The notes under the pieces are model-generated. The model did no database searches and was not told the DNA's origin. It saw only the letters and a program-made list of their open reading frames with translations. Source: Salvia splendens (lineage: Eukaryota > Streptophyta > Magnoliopsida > Lamiales > Lamiaceae). Taken from it: DNA of 64,000 nt. This document shows positions 21,750 through 32,215 of the stretch, in pieces. Made by a program: the position numbers and the translations under genes. Every line of letters starts with the position of its first letter. The stretch's first letter is position 1. The stretch is taken from the NCBI RefSeq assembly GCF_004379255.2, contig NC_056049.1, positions 7,812,001 through 7,876,000 on the forward strand. Reading direction: 5' to 3'.

Positions 21750-23860
21750 CGGCTCATCCTTCTTCTTCTTGGCTTCCCCCGGCTTGGGAAAGGCTTCAGT
21801 CGTTTTCCTGCTCCTGTAGAGCTGGCGGCTGAGAATTCTCCAGTCTCCTCCCTTACTGCCTCATTCTCAAACACTGGTTCTGGATCGAGGAAGAATGGTT
21901 CAGTTGACTTAGGCAAGGGTTTCTCCAAATCTCCTATCTTAAGGTCATCCTTGACCAAGGTACTTTCTCCTTCCGAGTCCCTAGTCCTAGGAATTGTATC
22001 CTCTTCCTTACCTTCCTTGGGGCTTATCGCTTCCTTCGTTCTTAATACTGGCCCATCATATGCCTTCCCGGATCTCAAGGTAACCTGACTTATATTCGCC
22101 CTATATGGTGGCCTTACTGAGGCGGGAATCTTTCCCTCGTTTCCATTCATATCACTCAAAGAAGTGGCTATCTGGGACAATTGTTTAGCCAGCATATCCA
22201 TGGCTGCCTTTTGCTCCCGTTGAGCATCCTGAAGCTTATGCACTACGTCATTGTTCGATTGCAGGTTGCCTTGTATATGTTGCTGAGAACTGACGAGGTC
22301 GTGCACCATATCATCGATACTCTTTGGTGACTTTAGTGGTTGACTGGGCCCTGGCCCTATGCTCAGAGTCGGTCCACTCGCTTGATTCTGACGAGCATTT
22401 CCTTGACCGCCTGAAGAGTTGTTGTATTGATTTCCTTGCACCTGGTAATTATTCTGAAAATTCCTTTGGTGCGGTGGCACATAAGAGTTCCCTTGATTAT
22501 TCTGATTTCTGTTCCCCCAGCTTTGGTGGTCTCCTTGGTTCCGATTGATCCAGCTGCCCTGCCCTTCTTGATTTCTTCCTGACCAGTTACCTTGCCTTTC
22601 GGGCTGAGGTGCAAACTGCTGACTTTGTTGTGGTGCTGGCTGATTCTGCTCATTATCAGTCCATCTGAAATTCGGATGATTCCTCCAAGGTGCATCTCTC
22701 TGTCTTCCTGGATTCCAGCTCCCATCGGGATTCCAACTTCCCATTGCATTGACCTGGGCCTGATAATCTCCTTCCTGTGTCCCGTAATATTGCTGAATTT
22801 GACTATCTCCTGGACCAAGAGATTTCTCATTCCCTTGTGAAGTCAGTGGATTCGCCTTCTCAATTGCGTTCAAAAGAGCCTTCTCGAGCCTATCAATCCT
22901 TGCCTCCACTTTATCATCTTCTTGCTCTTTTACGGCATGCACCGACCCTCTTCTCACATCATTCCTAGGGTTATCGTACGCCTTCTTGGCGTCGATCAAC
23001 TTCCCCAGGATTTCCCTTGCTTCACTTCCCATCTTTCTTGTGAAATTCCCCTCACTCGAGGAATTCATTAAGTCATTTGACTCAGGAGTCGCTCCTTCGT
23101 AAAACAGAGAGTAGGTCTCTGCCTCTATCATTCGGTGGTTCGGGCATGCATCCAATAACCCCTTAAATCTCGACCAATACTGACTCAAGGATTCGTCGTA
23201 ATCCTGCTTACACTCTAATATTTCTTTCTTCAGTGCATTCGTTTTGTTGGATGGGAAGAAATAATCTAGGAACTCCAATTTGAAATCCCTCCATGTGCGG
23301 ATAGAATCCGGGGTCAACCTTAATAACCACGTGTTAGTTTCCCCCTTCAAGGTAAACGGAATCGCACGTAGGCGATAATCCTCCTCTGTTGCATCATTCG
23401 GCCTCTTCTGAATACCACACAACTTACTGAATTCATTTAAGAATTCATACGGACACTCATTTCTACGCCCAGAGAACGTCGGCAAGATGTCGAGCACGTT
23501 TGTCTTGATCATAATAGTTCACTGGCGTGGATTCATCACTATGGCCTGTGCTGGCTCTCCATCTAAATGGGCAGTGAGAGAGCCGATCTCTGGATCTAGA
23601 TCTACTACCTGCGCCATGATTATTTCCTCTGCTTCCCCTGTTTCCGACTATGTTTCTGATTCGGGTGGAGATTCTGGATCTTCGCGTCCTGACGACGTCC
23701 AAGAGTCGTCGCTAGTGAATTCACTCGGAAACGGATCTCCTGTGGTGAATCCTGATCTGGTGGTCACAGTAGAGGCTGTGTCCTTAACCCGCCAATTAAA
23801 CTGGCAGTGCTTCCTCCCAGACGAGTTGCTCCAGTAGGTAGATCCTGAGCCTCTGCTCAT
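21719..23860 (-). pseudogene. Athila-like gag with two in-frame stops
   Basis: Gag forms the virus-like particle. The frame from ATG 23860 is broken by TAG at 23648-23650 and TGA near 23521. The long open part starts at 23512 (597 residues). It contains the retrotransposon gag domain (around residues 15-150, with LKGETNTWLL, TWRDFKLEFLDYFFPSN and YWSRFKGLLDACPNH), then a Gln/Asn/Gly-rich segment (about 230-380), a short coiled-coil-like stretch (HKLQDAQREQKAAMDML) and a basic end. No zinc knuckle is visible, which is common in this lineage. Confidence 0.8.
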
Positions 23861-23944
23861 AAACTACAAACAAAAGAGAAAGGAAACAAATCAAAACTAT
23901 TTACACGACAGACTCTGAACACTGACACTAAGCACGCCATCCAT

Positions 23945-23961
23945 CCCCGGTAACGGCGCCA
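23945..23961 (-). other. Primer-binding site of the Athila-like element
   Basis: On the minus strand it reads TGGCGCCGTTACCGGGG, two bases from the LTR. This TGGCGCC-type site is typical of plant Athila/Tat elements and is usually attributed to tRNA-Asp. Confidence 0.8.
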
Positions 23962-23963
23962 TT

Positions 23964-25834
23964 TGAAATCTTTGCAGTTCTTAGTGTGTTTTTTTTTGTT
24001 GTGCATGCAGGGAAAAACCAATGCAATTGCTCGGTCAATACACCGCGCTTCTTAAATCCACTGAATCACTAGGTCCAGGAACTCAAGGAACACATAGTAT
24101 TTTTATCGTTGAACACACTCGACTCTCCTTCAAAAATTAATCCCTCAACCCAAATTTACTATTAAATTAGTATAGGGAAGTGGGGTCGATCCCACGAAGA
24201 TGGATTCGTGAAGTAGTGCTTAGAAACTCTGGAAACAAGCGGCTGCTGCCACGCAAAAGGGTTGAGGCTTAAACTATTACTAGACCTAGGCACGGAATTT
24301 AAATGCTAGACCTAGGACACCGAAAACTTATCAAATCAGACATCATCACCGAAAGAAACAATTACTCACTAGACCGTGTAAATGACTAACTAAATATGAC
24401 TAGGCAGAGAGAATTAAAAAGTGGGGACCATGACATTCAAATAAAGCAAGTACGGTAAAAGCTGCAACTAACAAACTCATGCAGTTTCCTAACCAGCTCG
24501 GAAACGTAAATGAAGAAAACAGAGCACACTCCTAGATTCGAACAGAATATAGAAATTGGGACGCCGGAAACTTGCTACGAATCGGAAGTACATCAGATCT
24601 ACATAAACTAAACGAGATGAAACGAAAACTTGTAAGGTAGGCATAAAATTAAACCAACACGACTCAGATTCACGTCGAATGCTTAATCCACTCCGGATCC
24701 AAGCCATCCGAACTCAACACCCAGCACAATCAACTCCATAGCTCCGATTCTCACAGATCTGCTCAAATCAACTCCAAATACCAACAATCACAGACAATCC
24801 TACAACATCAGCAAGTAAAAAAACGATTCATCCACAAACAAACTCCATTCTCCCAGATCCAACCTCGAACCTGCAATAATCCAGAAAACAACCTCGAAAA
24901 CAACCAACTACAATAACCCAACTCAGAATTCAAGTAAACATAATCAACAAACATAGATCCACACAATCGGCATAAGCGAAAATGAAACTTGCATAAAAAC
25001 AGTGAAATATCCAGAAAACAAAGAGGTCCGAGCTTCGAACAGCGAAGCTCGGTGAATGCAGCAGAAACGAAAATAGAAAATAAATTTTTCTTCGCCCTCA
25101 AGAAGGACGGTGTTACAACCAGATCGAAAAGTATGTAAGCTAGAAGTGAACCCCAAGAACGCCCTGAACTTCCCACGAAAGAACCCAAGTGTGTGAAAAA
25201 GTGAACTAAGCTACAGGCTGTTGGCGAGGTCTCCAACCGAGAAGATCCCTCCAGCGTGCATGCTTCTCCCTTTTATAGACGCGGACATAACCTTCTAGAG
25301 TCTTCGTAGAAATCTCTATTCTACCCTTCAACTCCGAGGCTTCCCCCGTCGAGCAATTTTTCCGCATAATGTCCACTTTTTCGCCTTCTTCCTAGGTCCA
25401 TGCAACTGTCTCCCTCCTTTGCTGGACCTGGCGAAAATCTTCACACACTTGGCTTAAAACGTGTGTTAGACCCAGAAATTTCACGAATTAAAGCCCTAGA
25501 CCTATGCATGAAACTAGCCTTATTAAACTGCTCACACTTAAACCATGCTTGTCCTCAAGTATGAAAGACAAGAAAATGAAATAAGGCGAATTTCAATGCA
25601 CGGTTCCCAAGAACAACTCTACAAACAAGATCTAACAAAAACAAAAACCTAGACCTAGAAAACTTACAGACTCGGAAAAGAAAATAACACACAAAGAACA
25701 CAAAACACACACATAAACATGCACTAGTTTCAACTTTTAGGCGACTGTCCCCACAAGCTTAAGTTCTCTCTGATCGTCTACAGTCTCCAAATCCTCCTTC
25801 TTCCTTCGTCAACCCAAACGGTTCGTCAGTTTGT
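23964..25834 (-). repeat. 5' LTR of the Athila-like element, truncated
   Basis: Aligns with 13384-15256 of the left LTR with few differences. The alignment stops abruptly at GTCAGTTTGT. The next bases are the outer LTR's 16-bp minisatellite. The missing outer end (about 670 bp in the left copy) contains the U3 start, so this LTR probably cannot drive transcription. Confidence 0.8.
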
Positions 25835-26345
25835 TCATCACCGAATTCATTCATCACCGAATTCGTTCATCACCGAATTCGTTCATCACCGAATTCATTC
25901 ACCACCGAATTTATTCATCACCGAATTCGTTCATCACCGAATTCGTTCATCACCGAATTCATTCACCACCGAATTTATTCATCACCGAATTCGTTCACCA
26001 CCGAATTTATTCATCACCGAATTCGTTCATCACCGAATTTATTCATCACCAAATTCGTTCATCACCGAATTCGTTCATCACCGAATTTATTCACCACCGA
26101 ATTCGTTCATCACCGAATTCGTTCATCACCGAATTCGTTCACCACCGAATTCGTTCATCACCGAATTCGTTCACCACCGAATTTATTCATCACCGAATTC
26201 GTTCATCACCGAATTCGTTCCCCACCGAATTTATTCATCACTGAATTCGTTCACCACCGAATTTATTCGTCACCGAATTCGTTCATCACCGAATTCGTTC
26301 ACCACCGAATTCGTTCACCACCGAATTTATTCATCACCGAATTGG
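25835..26345. repeat. 16-bp minisatellite, about 32 copies
   Basis: Unit TTCATCACCGAATTCG with variants TTCACCACCGAATTTA and similar. It belongs to the left LTR of the large element. The right LTR has about 18 copies at 35047-35333. Because 16 is not a multiple of three, the open frame across it repeats every 48 bases and is not a gene. Confidence 0.9.
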
Positions 26346-27097
26346 TTCACGGTTTGGCGTCGCCAGAACCCAAGGCATATCCCCCCAACAGACAGGTCTC
26401 AACAACAAACGTTTTATGGCATGACAACGACTTTAAAAAAAATAATCACATCTCCATTTTTGAGAAAAGATGATATTTCATAACTTCAAAATATTTGCTT
26501 TATATCCACACTATAGTGCTGGATATTAAAAGAAAGCCCACCTGGTATGTTTATCTCCAATTAAAATTCCTCGTTTGGCCTCACTTGCCCTTGTATAAAT
26601 TCTCCTTTAGCAATAAATACCGTAACACGCTAATTAGTACTCGAACTATTTTTCCTGATAAAAGAATGCATGCATCCTATAGGATAGCACCTACGTCTTA
26701 GTCTTAGTTTTTTTTTATAGGATTTTTCTTAAGGCCGCCCATGGCGTCGCGGGACGACGCCGGTCGGCTCTTCGCGTCTCCCACTTCCTCACTTTCCATC
26801 TTTGGGAATTTTATAATTTATTCGGGAATTAATTTATCAAGCTCCAACTCGATTCTTAAATTAATTCCAACTTCCCATAATTAAATCTCGATCCAACAAA
26901 TAAATTAAGTCAACTAGCCTCTTTTACCTTATTTTAGTTATTAAGGCCCAAATCTTGAAAATAGATATAGTGGCCCATCATAAAAATACTCCATTAATTT
27001 ATAAAACAAATCCTATTTAATTTACTCGGCCCAGTAACTAACAATGGGACATCAGCCCAAATACTCCCCTCTCCTTACCCATCGACACTCTCTCTCC

Positions 27098-28976
27098 TAG
27101 ACGTCACCACGGTTCGTGAACCGCCAGTTCACGGTTCGGAATCGGCGGTTCCGGTTCAAGATTTGTTGGAACCGGAACCGGCCCGTCGAAGACCGCAGGG
27201 TTCCGGTTTATGAACCGTGAACCGCCGGTTCACTTGAACCGGCCTAACCGTCGGTTGTTACCCGGTTCGGCGGTTCGGCGGTTTATCCGATTTTTTTTTT
27301 TTTTTTTTTTGATTTTGTAAATTGTAATTCAAGTTTAAAATGTAAAAAAACTTGCGTAAATAACATTAGAATGAAGCGATGTACAAATGTAACTTTATTG
27401 ATACAAATTACAACTTCAAAATTACAAATTACAACTTTAAAATTACAAATTACAAGTTAAAATTTACAAATTACAACATAAAAATTAGAAATTACAACTT
27501 CAAAATTATAAATTACAAAAGACTTAAAGTCTTCATTACAATTTACAAAATTACATATTCGAAATAAAGGGGAGAAAAAAGAAATAAAGGAAAAGGACTT
27601 GAGCTCAACTTAAATTTAAACTTAAATTTAAAATTTAAGTTGAAATATAAGTTGAGATGCCTATGTATCCTCAATGCTCAATTGCATTTTGGAATCAAAG
27701 TCCACGTAGTTCTCTTACCTTGCTTACCTATTTGGCTTGATCGGAAGTATTGGCGCCTACTCTTCTTCGTCGGGGAAGTAGTCTTGGTCGGGTTGTACTA
27801 CTAGTTTGTCCCAATCCGGTTCTTGGTCTCTAATTTCGGCGGAGCACCAATCATCAAGTAACATGGTGGCTTCCATGTTTTGTCCGGTGAGCCTACTTCT
27901 TCGGTCGTCCAAGACGTTGCCTCCAACACTAAAGGCGGACTCGACGGCGACAGTGGAAGCCGGAACCGAAAAGATCTCCTTGGCCATTGATGCAAGGATG
28001 GGAAAATCTTTCTCGTGTGAAGACCACCAATCTAGGACGTCGATTTGTTGGGGAACGGGACCTCCTTCTTCCTCATTGAATGAAAAGTGTGAGTCTAAAT
28101 ATAAATCTAACTCACTTACCGAATGTGCCGTCCTTCCTCCGCTGCTGAAGGCGTATAGGTCCGCCAATTGGGATTGGGTGTCGGGGTCATCAACTTGGAA
28201 GAAGCCAAAGTTCTGTGTTTGACGGGGGGGTCTAGGTCGAACTTGGTGGGTAGTGTTGTACTTGACTTCGTAATCGTGAAAGAGAGCCAAAGACATGATA
28301 TTATGGAAATTGGAAGTAGAGAATAGATAGTAGTGTTTATGTGAATATGACTATATGATAACGTGAACAAGAACAACGTGAGTAAATTATGAGCGCAAAC
28401 AACGTACACAACTTGAGAGAATGAGGATGGAGAATAGAGAAATTGAGATTGAGAGAGAAATTCTTATTAACACAAGAATGGGGTGAGTAGAAATGGAAGA
28501 GGATGGGGTATTTATAGGGGAAAATTGTGATTAAAAATTTAAAAAAAAAATCAAAATTTGAAAAATAACGCCGAAACCGCCGGTTCGCCGCCGAAACCGC
28601 CGGTTTTCGGTGGAACCGGCGGTTTACGGACCGTTTGAATTTTCAAATTTTGAAAATTGCGGTGGGAAACCGCCGGTTTAGGCCCGGAACCGCCGGTTTA
28701 GGCCCGGAACCGCCGGTTTAACCCTGAAATTGTGAAAAGGCTAGGGAGTAGGCCTGAAATTGTGTCGGAAACCGCCGACCCGCCGGTTTCGCCGGAACCG
28801 GCGGTTCCGACCCGCCGGTTACGGTTTGTATAAAATGAGGAACCGGAACCTGCCCGGCGGTTCCGGCGGTTCCGGTGCCGGTTTGAACCGCCGGTGACGG
28901 TTCCGGTTCCGGTTCGGAACCGCCGGCGACGGTTCCGGGCCGGTTCATCCGGGCCGGTTCGGTTTGGAGACGTCTA
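27098..28976 (-). mobile_element. hAT element with CCGGTT-rich ends, deletion derivative
   Basis: A 1879-bp element with inverted ends TAGACGTCACC and, inverted, TAGACGTCTCC, flanked by the perfect 8-bp duplication CTCTCTCC (27090-27097 and 28977-28984). The other LTR lacks this element at the same site, so it inserted after the retroelement. Both subterminal regions (27110-27290 and 28560-28965) carry dense GAACCGCCGGTT-type palindromes. It keeps only the C-terminal part of a transposase. A diverged A/T-rich repeat of about 22 bp sits at 27403-27520. Confidence 0.85.
27757..28296 (-). pseudogene. hAT transposase, C-terminal dimerisation domain only
   Basis: A 179-residue frame. Residues about 80-165 match the hAT family C-terminal dimerisation region: VLDWWSSHEKDFPILASMAK, then VPASTVAVESAFSVGG and DDRRSRLTGQNMEATMLLDD. 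The zinc-finger BED domain and the catalytic core are absent, and the N-terminal 80 residues are acidic and unfamiliar. It cannot be an active transposase. Whether the ATG at 28296 is used is unknown. Confidence 0.8.
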
Positions 28977-28984
28977 CTCTCTCC

Positions 28985-30683
28985 CAAATACTTTTCTTCT
29001 CAAGATCCCCCAATTCACTCACGCCCTAAATCAGCAGCGCCTGCCTCCTCCTCTCGCCTCATTCTTCTCCGGCGGAACGCCGCTATCTCGACGGAATTCT
29101 CGGTGATCCGCCGTCGTGCCAGCATCTCGCGCCGACAGCTACTTCGCGCCGCGAGCAGCGGCTCCTACCGCCGTCGCCCCGCGCCGTTCGCCGTTGTCTC
29201 CTTCGCGAGGCAGCCACAAGATACACAGGAGCTCGCGTCCGCTCCCTCCGTCGAACCCCCTCTGGCGAGTGCTCCCCCTCTCGGTGAAGTCAGCGGTGGA
29301 GAGGAGGCGTCGCCTCTCTCTCTCTCTCTCAGCCGCGGTCCGTAGCTTCTCCCGCGGAGCTTCCGGGGTTCCGCCATCGCCGGACTGCCCCTGTCCCAAG
29401 CTAAGTCTCCCCCTTCTTCCCTTTCTTCTTTTTCTTATTAAATTCTTAATTCACGTGGCAGTAGCAAAGGTGAATTTGTTGTTTTACTAATTGGGAGTTA
29501 TATGAAATTGTGGGATTGATTGTGGAGGCTTAGGGGCGAACTTTGATATCTTGTTATGGTTTATTGTTGTTCTATGATTGATATGAGGATCCTATTGGCG
29601 AAATCTAAGTTCTCGTGCTATCTATGTGTTCTACATGATGCAATATGGTGCTGAGGTAATTACCTCTCTCATGATCCCTCTCAGTATGGGGATGATCCTT
29701 GCCTCAAGACTTCCCCTTGCTCCTCCTACACTCCTTGCTGCACTCCTTGGATTTGAGTGAATTTGTGGTGCCGAAATGTGGGGAGGAGAAGGGAGATGAG
29801 GGCTGTTTATATACATCTCAAGCCTTGGCATTTTGCCTGAAATCCTTGAAAAGTGATACGCTATTTCGGGTTACAATCTTAGCTTGCTTTTGAGCTTTGT
29901 GATATTGTTGTTCACTCCATATTGGTGAAATTCTTGGGGAATGAGGTTCCCTCCCTGGGCTGCTCCTTTCGCCTCGATAAAGGGGACTTTGTTCTTCAAA
30001 TTTTGGCTTGTGGTTGAGCCTTCTTACCTTGTGGCAGCTTGGTCTTGATTCCAAAATGATGCAAGTTGAAATGGGACAATTTGTGGCTGCTCTCACAGCT
30101 AGACTGCAGCCTCTTGGCTGCTCTACCTTGCCTATCACTTCTCTTTCCTCAATTTAGCTTGTGTCTTCTTTTCCCTTCTTATGTGCCAAAAATTTAATAC
30201 CCTTTTTGGTGTTACAATGTAGGTGGAAACCGAGAAGATATGGAGGAAGAGAAGAGGGGAATCTTACTACATCACCTACTTTGTTTCATTGCTAAGTTTA
30301 GCAAATGGGTTAAGCATTAGGCTTGGGATAGCTCTTGACCAAGTCCTAATTTAGCCACTAATTTGGTGTTAGCTCCTCTCAAAGTTTAGAGTAGGGTGAG
30401 TTGTTATTTTGTTCTCATAGTGTGGGAATCGAGGCATGTATTACTTGTATTTCCATCATTCCTATATTTTTTTTAATTCTTTAAAGTATTCATCTAATAA
30501 AGCATATCCTTTACTTTTATTCTCGAATAATTTCCTTGCCCTTTGTTTCTCTCAACAAAAATACTTAATTTACTCCCACGTCGGAAATTACAACGAAAAT
30601 TCTACGCCTTCTAAACGAGAATTAATTAAGCTAATAAATTTGATTTATCTCTAAAGAAAGGAATGAAATTCCGGGGCGTCACA
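28985..30683. other. Right-hand part of the left large LTR, GC-rich then AT-rich, no gene
   Basis: Equivalent to 36099-37316 plus 38172-38657 of the other LTR. 29040-29400 is CpG-rich and full of chance frames (for example 29116-29490), followed by CTCTCTCTC and a TCTCCCCCTTCTTCCC tract. The frames differ in stops between the two LTRs, so I do not call a gene. Confidence 0.6.
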
Positions 30684-30698
30684 TTCTACCCTCCTTAA
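30684..30698 (-). other. Polypurine tract of the large element
   Basis: Minus strand reads TTTAAGGAGGGTAGAA before the LTR start TGTGACGCC. Suitable as a plus-strand primer. Confidence 0.6.
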
Positions 30699-30728
30699 AA
30701 GAAATTTCATCCCTAAATTTGCGCGGCT

Positions 30729-31227
30729 CTATTTGAAAAGCTCCGGGTAACGCTCCTTCATCTTGTCTTCCAACTCTCGTGTTTCCTTTTCTTATTTTTG
30801 GTGTTTTCCTAACACACCTTTACTGAAGGAATCGACCAATTCCTCAACTATTGCGCCCCTCGGCCATGGATCGCTTCAAGTTTCTCTTGATAACTCCAAT
30901 CTGGTTTTCTGATCCTCTCATTTTGAGTCCTTTCTCATACTCTACTCCTTCTGATATTCTCATTCTTTTTATCGCTCAGGAAAGCTTTGGTGATCTTGGA
31001 AATTATTCCATTAAGTTCGAGGTCGAACCATGTTCTAGAAGGCATGCATCCTAAAGCACTCTTTGTTCTGATTCTTTAGTAGCGAGTTTCAAGGTAGTCA
31101 CGTAATTTTTAGAAATAGAGGAATGCGAAGCACTAGCATCAAACAGAAGCATAACAGGTGTGTTGAAGAGCTTACCCATGCCTGCCAAATTTCCCTGGTT
31201 CACCTCCGGATATTCCTGCCTCGTTGC
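30729..31227 (-). pseudogene. Chromovirus protease remnant and chromodomain-like tail
   Basis: Minus-strand frames directly after gag contain a protease-like stretch near 31030-31170 (PVMLLFDASASHSSIS), where the usual DSGA active site is changed to DASA. The last coding trace before the LTR (stop at 30729-30731) reads TRELEDKMKERYPELFK, the kind of ending seen after the chromodomain in Tekay/Del polyproteins. Between the two, RT, RNase H and integrase (normally over 2.5 kb) are missing, with stops and unfamiliar sequence in the gap. The assignment is by motif only. Confidence 0.5.
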
Positions 31228-32215
31228 TTAAGCTTGAGCCTGTGTCAAGAGTTTCGGCCTCTGTTGCTGATTTCTCGGTGTCTGTTGTGGTTTTACTCCA
31301 GGTTGGACATTCATCGCGCGCAGTTGTGGGCGTTGAGCTGGCGGGTGAGGTTTTGCTCCCGTCCATGGAATCTTGTTTGGGCAGTGTCTAGCAAAGTGTC
31401 CAGCCCTCCCGCAGTTGAAGCAGACACCAGTCCCTGACTTACATATGCCGATATGCAGTCCGTTGCATTTGGGGCAAGAATTGGGCCTCGGAGTGTGCCC
31501 CCTGAACGACCCAGGGGTAGATTGGTGTCCTCCCCCCTGTGGCCTTCTTGGCCCTGACCATCCTCGTTTAGGCTCGGGCTGGGTTCGTGGACATTCCCAT
31601 CTTCTCTTGTCCCTAGGTGCTTTGGATTGAGCTGGGTGTGGCGCATAATTCGAGATCGGCGCAGTTTTCTCTCCTGGCATGGCTGCCTCGATATCCAGTG
31701 CTCGACTCAGGGCTTCGGTGTAAGACAGTCCTCCATGGCTAGCCAGCGTCATACTTATCTCGTACCTCAGACCGTTACAAAATTTTTCAGCCATCTTGTC
31801 TTCAGAGTTAACTTGGTCTGGTGCATATCGAGCCATTTCACAGAATGTTCGATTGTAGTCCGTCACTGACATTCGTCCTTGTTTCAGATTGTAAAACTCT
31901 ACTTCTTTCCTCTTCTTGTAGCTCTTAGGGATATATTTCCCATAAACTTCAGCCTTAAACTCTTCCCACGTCATTTCCCCAAGTTGTACTGGGGTCATGG
32001 TCTTTTTCCGTGCCTCCATTGAATGTCGGTAGGCTCTGCCTGAGAAACATTTCCTCAACACGACGGTCTTGCGGTTGAGGTGGTGGTAGAGCCGGGGTTA
32101 TTTCGTACCAGTCTCCTTGCACTTCTTCCTCAAAGATAGGGAGCTCGCCTCAGCCTTGGCCTTGGCCTCTTCCACGTCCTTGGCCTCGTGGCCTTCCAGC
32201 TCTCCTTGGTGGCAT
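31228..32215 (-). pseudogene. Chromovirus-type gag, degenerate
   Basis: The likely original start is ATG 32215, followed by an Arg/Gly-rich leader (GQGRGRGQGQG), a TGA at 32150-32152 and a PTFNG segment. After a frameshift the main open frame begins at 32061 (277 residues). It contains TWEEFKAEVYGKYIPKSYKK and FYNLKQGRMSV of the retrotransposon gag domain (residues 31-70), a first Cys/His cluster CPKCNGLHIGIC (196-207) and a CCHC zinc knuckle CFNCGRAGHFARHC (214-227). The double cluster is typical of Tekay/Del-like gag. A short internal deletion seems to have removed part of the N-terminal gag region. Confidence 0.75.

Larger units (their letters stand above)
13384..25834 (-). mobile_element. 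Athila-like Ty3/gypsy retrotransposon with truncated 5' LTR
   Basis: Minus-strand element of about 12.45 kb: 3' LTR 13384-15923, polypurine tract, an extra ORF (16297-17312), integrase, RNase H/RT, protease, gag, primer site, then a 5' LTR cut short at 25834. The order gag-PR-RT-RH-INT, the DLGA protease motif, the ADHLSR linker before integrase and the TGGCGCCGTTACCGGGG primer site fit the Athila/Tat branch of plant Ty3 elements. Gag and pol contain stops and frameshifts. The element lies inside the left LTR of the large chromovirus-like element. Confidence 0.85.
13084..30683 (-). repeat. 3' LTR of the large element, interrupted by an Athila-like and a hAT element
   Basis: LTR sequence occupies 13084-13383, 25835-27097 and 28977-30683 (one CTCTCTCC flank is the hAT duplication). 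It aligns with the right LTR with only scattered differences, except for the nested elements, a missing block equivalent to about 34781-35046, and a longer 16-bp minisatellite. The GC-rich part 28985-29420 and the segment downstream are LTR, not genes, although they contain several open frames. Confidence 0.8.

Noticed and set aside
25831..26244. 137-codon frame of repeated SPNSFITEF units, and a similar frame at 34892-35281
   Set aside because: It is the 16-bp minisatellite read through; period 48 bases, no start context, copy number differs between LTRs.
25835..26345. Regular short repeats resembling a CRISPR array
   Set aside because: Units are contiguous 16-mers with no unique spacers, in a plant LTR.
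28718..28987. 89-codon Gly/Pro/Thr-rich frame
   Set aside because: Product of the CCGGTT-rich hAT terminus.
29116..29490. 124-codon Ser/Arg/Pro-rich frame, similar to 36227-36523
   Set aside because: Lies in the LTR; ends and frame differ between the two LTR copies, which argues against a gene.
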